DNA of 21,896 bases from IMG/VR virus record IMGVR_UViG_3300011181_000002, positions 1 to 21,896 of that record; one strand, given 5' to 3'. The notes under the pieces are model-generated. The model did not search any database. It saw only the letters and a list, made by a program, of their open reading frames with translations, and was not told the DNA's origin. Made by a program: the position numbers and the translations under genes. Each line of letters begins with the position of its first letter. The stretch's first letter is position 1. The stretch is from a virus. Shown in pieces: positions 1 through 7,190 of the stretch.

Positions 1-53
1 CTGCTGAGCAATAACCGTCGCGGCCGTTCCGGTACCGCGACCAACACCGAAGC

Positions 54-60
54 AAGGAGG
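54..60 (+). promoter_or_regulatory. Strong ribosome binding site for the first early gene
   Basis: AAGGAGG lies nine bases before the ATG at 70, a near-perfect Shine-Dalgarno match that fixes the start of the first gene. The bases to its left show no recognisable promoter or gene. Confidence 0.75.
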
Positions 61-69
61 AGCACATCC

Positions 70-393
70 ATGTCCGAAACAAAGACCCACAGCGCCGCAG
101 CGGAATGGCTGCTGCGCAACGGCCTGAGCCTCAACCGCGACAAAGCGATCGAGGCCTGCACCGCACACCTGATCGACAGCCTCGAGGTCAGTGAGTCCAC
201 CGCCAGCCAGGCCGCGCTGCAGGCGCTGGCGGATATCGAATGCGCCGGCCAGGAGGCCTGGATCGACGTCGATGCATCCACGGCCTACGTGGTCGTGATC
301 CGCCGGCCGAACGGCCGCTCGATCGCCTGCACGGTGAAGGACCTGATCCGCGTGCACGCGCTCGGATCGAAATCCCATCAGACCACCCACTGA
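70..393 (+). CDS. Hypothetical early phage protein, 107 aa
   Basis: I do not recognise this protein. It is a soluble, mildly acidic 107-residue protein without membrane segments or cysteine clusters. The N-terminal half looks helical (roughly residues 8-60). The C-terminal half, around residues 64-97, looks like a short beta hairpin rich in valine and isoleucine. The ATG is well supported by an AAGGAGG ribosome site, and third-position GC is high throughout. It ends 35 bases before the primase-helicase gene, so it is probably the preceding gene of the same early transcript. Its function cannot be deduced from sequence. Confidence 0.75.
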   Translation: MSETKTHSAAAEWLLRNGLSLNRDKAIEACTAHLIDSLEVSESTASQAALQALADIECAGQEAWIDVDASTAYVVVIRRPNGRSIACTVKDLIRVHALGSKSHQTTH

Positions 394-428
394 CGCACCC
401 CGGTGCGTACCGATAATTGCGGGCGGCT

Positions 429-3110
429 ATGAATCCGCAGCTTCACAGCGATATCCGGGAACGACTCCTCAAGGACTACGGGTTCCGGGAGCACGGCCGC
501 TACCTGCAGAAGGGGCGCTGCCCGGACTGCGACAAGCGCGAGCTGTTTGTGAACGCCGAGGCGCCGTGGATGCTCAAGTGCGGCCGCGAGAACCGTTGCG
601 GCTCGCAATTCCACGTCAAGGACATCTTCCCCGAGCTGTTCGAGAACTGGAGCGATCGCTACGGCCGGCCCGATAGCGCGGCCGCGAAGGCCGAGCCCGC
701 CAGCCAGACGCCCGTGGCGGATGCCTACCTGCGCTATGGCCGCGGCTTCGACCTGCGGCTGATTGCGGGCTGGTACAGCCAGGAGACGTTCTACGACCCG
801 AGGATCGAGGCGGCGAGCGCGACCGTGCGAGTGCCGCTAGCCAACGGCCACTGGGAGCGCCTCATCGACCGGCCCGAGCGCTTCGGCAAGCAGAAGGCGC
901 GGATCAAGTCCGGTACCGAGTACGGCGGGCAGTGGTGGCAGCCGCCGTCGATGACGCTCACCGAGCACGACGAGATCTGGATCGTCGAGGGCATCTTTGA
1001 CGCGATCGCGCTGCTGCACGTCGGCCTCGCCGCGGTCTCCGCGATCTCGTGCAACAACTACCCGGGCGACGCGCTCGCCGGCCTGGCCGAGCAGTGCCGG
1101 GCCTCGGACAAGGCGCGCCCGACGCTGGTCTGGGCGCTCGACAGCGACAAGGCCGGCCGGACCTACACGATCAAGCACGCACGCCGCGCCCGTGCCGAGG
1201 GCTGGGAGTGCCGGGCGGCGCAGGTGCCCGAGGTCCGCGGCGGCAAGCGCGACTGGAACGATGCGCTGCAGCGCGGCGAGCTCACCGACGAGGACCTCGA
1301 GGAGTACCGCTACCACGGCGCGCTGCTGATCGCGCAGAACGCGGCCGAGAAGGCGCTGCTGATGTACCAGCGGCGCGAGCGCCGCGAGTTCCCGTTCGAG
1401 TTCAGCCGGCGGGCCTTCTGGTTCAAGCTCGACATGGACAAATATGAGCGCGCCGTGAAGGAGATCGACGCGGACGACGGCGAGCAGCTCTCGCCCGAGC
1501 AGCGCGAGCAGGCGCTGCGCCAGGCGGGCGTGGTCACGGAGATCGCCTCCTGCTGGCCGCGGGCGCTGTACTACCAGGCCAACGCGATCACAGACGAGGC
1601 CTGGTACTACTACCGGGTCGACTTCCCGCACGACGGCCAACCGGTTCAGGACACCTTCACCTCCGGACAGCTCACGAGCGCGGCCGAGTTCAAGAAGCGG
1701 CTGATGCACATCGCCCCGGGCGCGCTGTGGGAAGGCACCACACAGCAGCTCGACCGGATGATGCGCGAGCAGACGTTCAACATCCGCCGCGTCGACACCA
1801 TCGACTTCATCGGCTACTCGCGGGAGCACGGCACGTGGATCTTCGGCGACCTCGCCGTGCAGGGCGGCGAGGTCCACCGGATCAACGACGACGAGTTCTT
1901 TGAGCTGCGCCGAGGGCTCAGCCTCAAGACGCTCTCACAGTCGGTCCCGCTGGCGATCAACGACGACCGCGACGCCTACCGCAGCGACTGGGCCAACCTG
2001 GTCTGGAAGGCCTTCGGCGCGCAGGGCGTGCTGGCGATCGCGTTCTGGCTCGGCTCGTTGTTCGCCGAGCAGATCCGCGCCGAGCAGAAGTCCTTCCCCT
2101 TCCTCGAGATCGTCGGCGAGCCGGGATCCGGCAAGTCCACGCTGATCGAGTTCCTCTGGAAGCTCGTCGGCCGGCGTGACTACGAGGGTTTCGACCCGAG
2201 CAAGGCGACCCAGGCGGCGCGGGCGCGCAACTTCGCCCAAGTCTCCGGGCTGCCGGTCGTGCTCATCGAGTCCGACCGTGACCAGTCCGAGAACGCGAAG
2301 GGCCGGCAGTTCGACTGGGACGAGCTGAAGACCGCGTACAACGGCCGCAGCGTCCGCGCACGCGGTCACAAGAACACGGGCAACGACACCTACGAGCCGC
2401 CCTTCCGCGGCGCCGTGGTGATCTCCCAGAACGCCGCGGTCAACGCCTCGGACGCGATCCTGCAGCGCATCGTCCACCTCGAGTTCACGCGCGAGACCCA
2501 CACCCCCGAGACCAAGGAACTCTCCGAGCGACTGGAACGGATCCCGGTCGAGGACGTCAGCGGCTTCGCGCTCGCGGCCACCACGCGCGAACGCAAGCTG
2601 CTGGACCTCGTCGCGGAGAAGACGCCCGTCTACGAGGACGGCATCGCCTCCCTGCCCGAGATCCGCATGCACCGCATCGCGAAGAACCACGGCCAGCTCA
2701 TGGCCCTGGTCGAGTGCCTCGGCCCGAACGGGCTCGGGCTGCTGCCGTCTAGCGCCGTCGGCGAAGCCATGACGCTGCTCGAGGACATGGCCCGCGAGCG
2801 CCAGCAGGCGATCAACGCGGACCACCCGATCGTCCAGGAGTTCTGGGAGGCGTTCGACCACGTCGAAAACGCCGCCGGGTTCCCCGTGCTGAACCACTAC
2901 CGGCCGGACCACAAAGAGATCGCGATCAACCTCAAGCACTTCGAGCAGGTGACCGCCGAGAAGAAGCTGCGCGTCCCGACGACCACCGAGCTCAAACGCC
3001 ACCTCAAGGCCAGCAAGGTCCGCAAGTTCGTCGAATCCAACCGTGCCGTGCGCTCCACGATCCACGACGGGCGGACCGTCAAATGCTGGGTATTCGAGCG
3101 GGAGTCCTGA
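429..3110 (+). CDS. TOPRIM primase-helicase (phage replication protein)
   Basis: Probable bifunctional primase and helicase of about 893 residues that would drive phage DNA replication. The N-terminus has a zinc ribbon (C31, C34, C51, C57). A TOPRIM domain follows, with its acidic residues in the context VEGIFDA (E187) and ALDSDKAGR (D238, D240). The C-terminal half has a P-loop ATPase with Walker A GEPGSGKST at residues 563-571 and a Walker-B-like LPVVLIESD about 45 residues later. The ATG at 429 is preferred to the in-frame TTG at 417. The architecture is that of primase-helicases in phiCTX/RSA1-like P2 relatives and replaces the P2 gpA rolling-circle nickase; no nickase was found in the window. 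The stop lies two bases before the antirepressor start, so the genes are coupled. Confidence 0.88.
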   Translation: MNPQLHSDIRERLLKDYGFREHGRYLQKGRCPDCDKRELFVNAEAPWMLKCGRENRCGSQFHVKDIFPELFENWSDRYGRPDSAAAKAEPASQTPVADAYLRYGRGFDLRLIAGWYSQETFYDPRIEAASATVRVPLANGHWERLIDRPERFGKQKARIKSGTEYGGQWWQPPSMTLTEHDEIWIVEGIFDAIALLHVGLAAVSAISCNNYPGDALAGLAEQCRASDKARPTLVWALDSDKAGRTYTIKHARRARAEGWECRAAQVPEVRGGKRDWNDALQRGELTDEDLEEYRYHGALLIAQNAAEKALLMYQRRERREFPFEFSRRAFWFKLDMDKYERAVKEIDADDGEQLSPEQREQALRQAGVVTEIASCWPRALYYQANAITDEAWYYYRVDFPHDGQPVQDTFTSGQLTSAAEFKKRLMHIAPGALWEGTTQQLDRMMREQTFNIRRVDTIDFIGYSREHGTWIFGDLAVQGGEVHRINDDEFFELRRGLSLKTLSQSVPLAINDDRDAYRSDWANLVWKAFGAQGVLAIAFWLGSLFAEQIRAEQKSFPFLEIVGEPGSGKSTLIEFLWKLVGRRDYEGFDPSKATQAARARNFAQVSGLPVVLIESDRDQSENAKGRQFDWDELKTAYNGRSVRARGHKNTGNDTYEPPFRGAVVISQNAAVNASDAILQRIVHLEFTRETHTPETKELSERLERIPVEDVSGFALAATTRERKLLDLVAEKTPVYEDGIASLPEIRMHRIAKNHGQLMALVECLGPNGLGLLPSSAVGEAMTLLEDMARERQQAINADHPIVQEFWEAFDHVENAAGFPVLNHYRPDHKEIAINLKHFEQVTAEKKLRVPTTTELKRHLKASKVRKFVESNRAVRSTIHDGRTVKCWVFERES

Positions 3111-3112
3111 CC

Positions 3113-3631
3113 ATGAGCCAACGCACCTACAGCCTGTCGGAAACCGCGGCCAAGCTGGATATCGGCCGCAACACCATGACCCGCCACCTGCGCGAACTCG
3201 GCGCGCTCGATCGCCAGAACCTGCCGGCCGGGCGCTACCGCGAAGACCCGCGCCTCGTCGTGCGCAAACGCCGCTACACCCACCCGGTGACCGGCCTGAC
3301 CGAGTACGGACGCACCGAGGTGACCGAAGACGGCGTCCGGTTCATCTCGCAGATCCTCAGTACGCACTGGGAGCACGGTGCCGCGCCGGCGAACCCCCTG
3401 CCCCCGACACCGAAGCCCGGCGTGCCCGAGGGCACCCTGCATGACGCCGGCGAGCTGACCGTCGTCACCCCCGACGGCGAGCGCGCCCACCACCGGGCAG
3501 CGATGGTCGTCGTGTTCGATTCGCCGGCGAGCCTGCAGCACGCGATCGACGCGCAGTGGTGCGGCTACGAAGCGCGCCGCGACATCCCCGAAGAGCAGCT
3601 CCACCCCGATCTGCTCGCCAAGCAGTCCTGA
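3113..3631 (+). CDS. KilAC-domain phage antirepressor-like protein
   Basis: A 172-residue protein resembling the C-terminal KilAC/ANT domain of phage antirepressors. The first part, with YSLSETAAKLDIGRNTMTRHL at about residues 5-25 (one residue off the longest run I may quote), reads as a helix-turn-helix, followed by a basic segment RLVVRKRRYTHPVTG and VRFISQIL, typical of this domain. The usual N-terminal BRO or Rha-like domain is absent, so this is a stand-alone DNA-binding module with a proline-rich linker and an unrelated C-terminal tail. The ATG at 3113 was chosen over an upstream one at 3083 because 3083 lies inside the primase gene. It could regulate early genes or lysogeny; the exact target is unknown. 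Confidence 0.75.
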   Translation: MSQRTYSLSETAAKLDIGRNTMTRHLRELGALDRQNLPAGRYREDPRLVVRKRRYTHPVTGLTEYGRTEVTEDGVRFISQILSTHWEHGAAPANPLPPTPKPGVPEGTLHDAGELTVVTPDGERAHHRAAMVVVFDSPASLQHAIDAQWCGYEARRDIPEEQLHPDLLAKQS

Positions 3632-3654
3632 CCACGATCCACGGAGAGAGCCCG

Positions 3655-4041
3655 ATGGAAGAGCACACGACAGCCGGAGCCCCGACGCCCCACGACATCC
3701 ACGAACTGATCGCCGCGCAGCGGCAGCAGCAGGCCGACAAGGAAGCCGGGGGCATCCCCGCGCTCCGGCGCCTGGTCGAGGTCGCACAGAAGAACAGCGG
3801 CCAGTCCCGGCACATTCGGCGCTTCCTGCTCGGGCTCTACAACGCCCACGCCTGGCCGTTCGAGCTCAACCGCCTGCGCAACCTCGACGCCAGCCTGCAG
3901 GCGGACGCCCTCGCGGTCCTGCAGATGGACATGACCGCGCGCCGCGAAGTCCACCTCTACATCGAGGACGGCGATGGCCTGTGGCGCGAGTGGTGGTACC
4001 GCGAGGAGGCGTTCGATGCCGACAACGAGACGGAGGGATGA
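3655..4041 (+). CDS. DUF7673-like phage protein
   Basis: A 128-residue protein matching, from memory, a widespread phage and plasmid family of unknown function (DUF7673). The diagnostic core is GIPALRRLVEVAQ, then SGQSRHIRRFLLGLYNA, then the L..LD...Q.D.LAVL.MD segment and REVHLYI near the end. The first 45 residues are a polar, glutamine-rich tail. The start at 3655 follows a GGAGAGAG ribosome site; an open frame extends further upstream but overlaps the antirepressor gene. The stop overlaps the next gene's ATG (ATGA at 4038-4041), so the two are translationally coupled. No function is known. Confidence 0.7.
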   Translation: MEEHTTAGAPTPHDIHELIAAQRQQQADKEAGGIPALRRLVEVAQKNSGQSRHIRRFLLGLYNAHAWPFELNRLRNLDASLQADALAVLQMDMTARREVHLYIEDGDGLWREWWYREEAFDADNETEG

Positions 4042-4372
4042 GCATGTCCGAAGACGCTTTCGATCAATGGGCGATCGTCGAACTCATGGGCGCCAGCGGA
4101 TGGCCGGCCGGGTCACCGAGCAACGGATCGGCGGCACTTCGTTCGTCCGCGTGGACGCTCCGGCCGTCGCTGACCGCCCCGCATTCACGAAGATCCTGGG
4201 CGCATCCGCGATCTACGCGATCAACCCGGTGACCGAGGAAACCGCCCGGGCAGCCGCCCAAGCGTTCCGCCATGTCCCGATCAGCGAATTCGAGATCCCT
4301 GCGTTGCGGCAGGGCGCGCTGAGCCTGGAGGAAGGCGACCCAGAGGCCCCGGACGACGAACGGCCGTTCTGA
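4038..4372 (+). pseudogene. Conserved small phage protein, frameshifted near 4092
   Basis: The gene starts at ATG 4038, overlapping the previous stop, and reads MSMSEDAFDQWAIVELMG in one frame. From about 4094 the continuation RMAGRVTEQRIGG, then GASAIYAINPVTEE, lies in another frame and ends at 4372. The family, common in phage and prophage replication regions, normally carries WAIVELMGH(Q)RMAG uninterrupted. One base missing at 4091-4094 (expected codon such as CAC read as GC) would restore it. Codon third positions are GC-rich in the first frame before the break and in the second after it, which supports a real frameshift rather than overlapping genes. A short product could start at the ATG at 4100. 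Function unknown; a sequencing error is possible. Confidence 0.75.
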
Positions 4373-4405
4373 ACGGTCACTGACAACGAGAACAAGGAGA
4401 ACCCC

Positions 4406-4603
4406 ATGGCCGACGACGCCGATATCGCCAGCGATTACGCCCACCGCCTGAACGAAGAACAGCTCGAGGCACGCGTGCGCTTCGAGGGCGAGAGCGAAAC
4501 GCACTGCATCGACTGCGACGAAGAGATCCCGCAGCTACGCTGCGAGAGCCTGCCGGGCGTCCAGCGTTGCGTCGACTGCCAGTCCATCGCGGAGCGCACC
4601 TGA
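4406..4603 (+). CDS. TraR/DksA-type C4 zinc finger protein
   Basis: A 65-residue TraR-like member of the DksA family, typical of P2-like and plasmid-borne forms. The four cysteines are C34, C37, C55 and C58 in CIDCDEEIP and RCVDCQ, separated by the usual R..LPGV stretch. The N-terminal helix (residues 1-25, with DIASDYAHRLNEEQLEARV) carries acidic residues like those that enter the RNA polymerase secondary channel in TraR. Family members bind RNA polymerase directly and modulate promoters such as rRNA promoters without ppGpp. A good ribosome site (AAGGAGA) precedes the ATG, and the stop overlaps the next start (TGATG at 4601). Confidence 0.85.
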   Translation: MADDADIASDYAHRLNEEQLEARVRFEGESETHCIDCDEEIPQLRCESLPGVQRCVDCQSIAERT

Positions 4604-4833
4604 TGCACACACTGCAGCCCGACGACGAAGGCCGGGTGAACATCACCCGGCTCGCACCGGCGGACAAGCGCGCGGCCTGGGCAGCGATCCAGCGCAACCG
4701 CCCCGACATCGCCGAAACCATCCAGCAAGAAAACTTCCAGGCACTCCGAGAGGCCTTCGACGCAGAGGTCTGCGTCGACGCCGACGCGGTGTCCGACTTC
4801 AAGAACGAGGGAGAGCAAGGTGTCACACGCTGA
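4603..4833 (+). CDS. Hypothetical early protein, 76 aa
   Basis: An unrecognised 76-residue protein. It starts at an ATG that overlaps the stop of the zinc finger gene, so it depends on translational coupling. The sequence is hydrophilic and mostly helical, with a central segment (about residues 20-55) rich in alternating charges and no membrane segment or metal-binding motif. Its last 14 bases overlap the start of the next gene, which supplies that gene's ribosome site. Third-position GC is high, so it is likely real. No function can be assigned. Confidence 0.65.
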   Translation: MHTLQPDDEGRVNITRLAPADKRAAWAAIQRNRPDIAETIQQENFQALREAFDAEVCVDADAVSDFKNEGEQGVTR

Positions 4834-5173
4834 CTTGATCGAACCGCTCGGCGCCGGCGAGCCGACAGCCGAGGAATTCCTGACGCACGCCCGCGACGAG
4901 ATGCGCGAACGCGCCAGCTCGCGCGACAGCGAAGGCGGCGAACGCTCCATGGGCCGCTGCATCGCCGCATTCAACGCGCTGTACGGCAAGGCCATCGAAG
5001 AACGCGTCGACGCGGGCAAACCGCCGCTGAGCGAAACCATGGGCTGGGAGTTCATGAGCGTGCTCAAGAAAGCCCGCGGCGCAAGCGGCGCCTACCGCGC
5101 CGACGACTACACCGACGACGTCGCCTACGCGGCCCTCGCGGCCGAGTGCGCGGGGAACGGGGGTGACCGATGA
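4820..5173 (+). CDS. DUF6378-like phage protein
   Basis: A 117-residue protein whose central motif SSRDSEGGERSMGR, followed by IAAFNALYGK, then LSETMGWEFMSVLKKAR and YRADDYTDDVAYAALAAE, matches a phage family I recall as DUF6378. Such proteins are common in replication or early regions of tailed phages; they resemble helical MazG-like nucleotide-metabolism proteins in size, but a catalytic role is not established. The start is GTG at 4820 with GAGGGAGAG just upstream, inside the preceding gene. The stop overlaps the next ATG (5170), continuing the chain of coupled genes. Confidence 0.75.
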   Translation: MSHADLIEPLGAGEPTAEEFLTHARDEMRERASSRDSEGGERSMGRCIAAFNALYGKAIEERVDAGKPPLSETMGWEFMSVLKKARGASGAYRADDYTDDVAYAALAAECAGNGGDR

Positions 5174-5364
5174 ACCGTTACCGCGTCGTTTATGCCGCGA
5201 CCTACGTCGGCGAAATCGTCGTCGAGGCGGAGAGCGTTGAGGAAGCACAAGTCAGCGCGCTCGAGGAGATCGACCCAAAGCACGAAACGCTCACCTACAC
5301 GGGCGAGCGCCTTGAGTTCACCGACGGGCAAGTGACCCGCGTAGATCCGGAGAGAGACCAATGA
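5170..5364 (+). CDS. Hypothetical early protein, 64 aa
   Basis: An unrecognised 64-residue acidic protein. It begins RYRVVYAATYVGEIVVEAES, a beta hairpin pattern, then has a helix EEAQVSALEEI and another beta strand. This beta-beta-alpha-beta outline is common in small phage accessory proteins (DpnD/PcfM-like folds show the same EIVVEAES-type pattern), but that comparison is weak. It is coupled to both neighbours by ATGA overlaps (5170 and 5361). Function unknown. Confidence 0.65.
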   Translation: MNRYRVVYAATYVGEIVVEAESVEEAQVSALEEIDPKHETLTYTGERLEFTDGQVTRVDPERDQ

Positions 5365-5933
5365 GCACTGTGCGCCGCTACTTCGAAGTCATCGGCGAAG
5401 CCGTCGACCAATGCGAGGCGATCTGGTCGGAACGCATCACCGAGATACAGAGGGTTCAAGCGGTCGCCGAAGAATACGGCTTCACGCACTGCGCCTGGTA
5501 CGACCATCCGATGACGGGGTGCGAGCTGGCCGGGTTCTCGCGTGAGGACGGCGAGCCCGACCGGGAGTACTGGATAAAGGTAGGCAATGCATCGAGCGGC
5601 GAAGCCGTCTGGAAGCCGAAGCGCTCGAGCAAATGGGGCAAGAAGATCTTCGACCAGCTGGACAAGATCCAGCCGCCGAGTTCGAAGAAGCTCTGCGAGC
5701 TGTTCGGGCTGCAGAACTGGGAAGTCCAGGGCGCCAGCCAACGCGGCATGACCATCGCGGTCGCGACGGCCCAGAAGTTCGGAGACCGATTCGTCGTATC
5801 CGTCCCCGAGAAGGACGACGCGAAAGCGAAGATCTTCGAGGGCCACCCATGTCTCCGCGAGCTCACGCTCGGCGAATGGCGCGAAGTTCAGCGCGCCGCC
5901 GAGGAAGGCTCGCGCGCCGAGACCTCCGCGTAG
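5361..5933 (+). CDS. Hypothetical phage protein, 190 aa
   Basis: I do not recognise a named family. The N-terminal third is helical (residues 5-40). A mixed region with CAWYDHPMTGCELAGF and WIKVGNASSGEAVWKPKR follows, then a lysine-rich segment SSKWGKKIFDQLDKI. A beta strand near RFVVSVPE and a helix near the C-terminus complete it. There are no transmembrane segments and no clear catalytic motif. It is the longest protein in the run of small early genes and is coupled to the gene before it by ATGA at 5361. Third-position GC supports coding throughout. Confidence 0.7.
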   Translation: MSTVRRYFEVIGEAVDQCEAIWSERITEIQRVQAVAEEYGFTHCAWYDHPMTGCELAGFSREDGEPDREYWIKVGNASSGEAVWKPKRSSKWGKKIFDQLDKIQPPSSKKLCELFGLQNWEVQGASQRGMTIAVATAQKFGDRFVVSVPEKDDAKAKIFEGHPCLRELTLGEWREVQRAAEEGSRAETSA

Positions 5934-5944
5934 AGGAGCCGCCG

Positions 5945-6169
5945 ATGCACCCATGCCTGCACACCACGAACAAGCAGCTCCGCGTCGGGAACCAGCGGAT
6001 CCAGACCCACCGGGCCGAGGACGGTACCGACGGTGGCCCCGTCGACGTCCCGATCATCGCGACCGAGTCGACCGATGGCGTCGACGGCCCCAAAACGGTG
6101 ATCGCCAAGTTCTGCCCCTTCTGCGGGCAGCGCCTGCGCGGCGATCGGGCAGGAGGTACCGACGAATGA
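5945..6169 (+). CDS. Hypothetical protein with CPFCG zinc motif, 74 aa
   Basis: A 74-residue protein ending in FCPFCGQRLRGD, a CxxCG zinc-knuckle half of the kind found in many small phage proteins. Only one clear CxxC pair is present; C4 and nearby histidines near the N-terminus could supply the other ligands, but this is speculative. GAGGAGCCGCCG precedes the ATG at 5945, which is the first start after the previous gene. The stop overlaps the next ATG (6166). Function unknown. Confidence 0.6.
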   Translation: MHPCLHTTNKQLRVGNQRIQTHRAEDGTDGGPVDVPIIATESTDGVDGPKTVIAKFCPFCGQRLRGDRAGGTDE

Positions 6170-6378
6170 GAGAGCACACGCACCGAATGGCGCAACGCCT
6201 CAACCGCGCGGCCGACCGCCTCAGCGACCGCCCAATGCCGGCGGAGCTGGACAAGATCCGTGGACAGATCCGGCAGCTGTGGATCGCGATCGACGTCGAC
6301 TACGTGCAGGAAACGCTCGAGGCGAAACAAGCCGAAGAAACCGGCGGAGGCGCCGACACCAGCGCCTCCGCCACCTGA
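6166..6378 (+). CDS. Hypothetical helical protein, 70 aa
   Basis: An unrecognised 70-residue protein that is predicted almost wholly helical, with alternating charged and hydrophobic residues from about residue 4 to 55 (RLNRAADRLSDRP, then KIRGQIRQLWIAIDVDYV) and a glycine/alanine/serine tail. It may form a short coiled coil. The ATG overlaps the previous stop. Its tail ends 19 bases before the next gene. No function can be assigned. Confidence 0.55.
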   Translation: MREHTHRMAQRLNRAADRLSDRPMPAELDKIRGQIRQLWIAIDVDYVQETLEAKQAEETGGGADTSASAT

Positions 6379-6397
6379 TCCGATTGGGAGAGAGCCC

Positions 6398-6673
6398 ATG
6401 TACCCGGAAACCGCACAGCGGACGCACGCCACATATCGCGACGGCCTGTCCTCATGGATCGCGAAAGCCGTCTCCACCGGCAGCGAACCGCGCACCCTCG
6501 GAACCACCTACGTCCGCGCACGCGACGAAGAACACGCCGCCGACCTCGGCCGCGACGCCCTGAGCCTGCGCTCGACCCTACGCGGCCGCCGCGACTGGAC
6601 CGTCGTCGCCCGTCCCGCGGATCCCGAAGAGGATCTCGGGATGGTTCGGCTCACGGGGGCCTCAACGTCATGA
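6398..6673 (+). CDS. Hypothetical early protein, 91 aa
   Basis: An unrecognised 91-residue soluble protein. After a helical N-terminus there is a beta strand around TTYVRARDEEHAADLGRDAL, then a stretch rich in arginine and a final beta strand WTVVARP. The start at 6398 follows GGGAGAGAG. The stop overlaps the next start (ATGA at 6670). Codon third positions are strongly GC-rich, supporting coding. Function unknown. Confidence 0.6.
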   Translation: MYPETAQRTHATYRDGLSSWIAKAVSTGSEPRTLGTTYVRARDEEHAADLGRDALSLRSTLRGRRDWTVVARPADPEEDLGMVRLTGASTS

Positions 6674-6829
6674 GCGCCGTGAGCTGTGAGGTTTGCGGCA
6701 AGGCCACGCCGTCACCCTGGCCGGTCGCGGTCAACGGCGTCGCCGGCGACGTGCGCGAGCTTTGCGATGGCTGCGCTGCTGTCAGCAGCCGCGGAGGTGT
6801 TTCACGTGCTCGAGCACGAGGAGGAATAA
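6670..6829 (+). pseudogene. Small double-CxxC zinc protein, probably frameshifted near 6775
   Basis: The gene starts MSAVSCEVCGKATPSPWPVA at 6670 and reaches a second CxxC in ELCDGCAA. After that the same frame has poor third-position GC and a low-complexity arginine/glycine tail to a stop at 6843, which overlaps the next gene. The frame beginning at 6761 has strong third-position GC and reads LLSAAAEVFHVLEHEEE, then TAA at 6827-6829, exactly before the next ribosome site. The simplest reading is one zinc protein with a single extra base near 6771-6780. The two CxxC pairs suggest one bound zinc. Function unknown. If the frame is genuine as sequenced, the product is 57 residues. Confidence 0.55.
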
Positions 6830-6833
6830 CGCG

Positions 6834-7190
6834 ATGGCCGTAGAAGCCTATCCCCTGCAGTGGCCCGAGGGTGTCGATCGGACGCACCCGAGCAAGCGCG
6901 AGCTCGCTCGCTTCTCGAAGAAGACAGGCGAGCGCATCGCCACCCAGAGACGCCTGACCGTGGCCGATGCGCTGCAGCGCCTGCACGACGAGATCGGGCC
7001 GAAGAAGCTACCGGCCAAGCATCTGGTCGTTTCGTCGAACGTCCCAACCCGGCAAGACGGCCTGCCGTACTCGAACGCGCGCGAGCCCGACGATCCCGGC
7101 GTCGCCGTCTACTTCCAGCTCGCCGGCGAACCGCACTGCCTCCCGTGCGACACCTTCACCCGCGTCGCCGACAACATCGCAGCGATCGCC
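6834..7190 (+). pseudogene. J-domain-like phage protein, C-terminus deleted
   Basis: The first 119 residues match a conserved phage family often annotated as J-domain-containing: AYPLQWPEG near the start, HLVVSSNVPTRQDGLPYS, then REPDDPGVAVYF, CLPCDTFTR and DNIAAIA. Family members normally continue with roughly KHIEALRG..RWG and a further C-terminal region. Here, right after IAAIA (codon at 7188), the sequence turns into out-of-frame integrase DNA, and the frame runs on meaninglessly to a stop at 7341-7343. A strong ribosome site (GAGGAGGA) precedes the ATG at 6834. The gene is therefore truncated by a deletion junction. Family function is not established. Confidence 0.75.
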
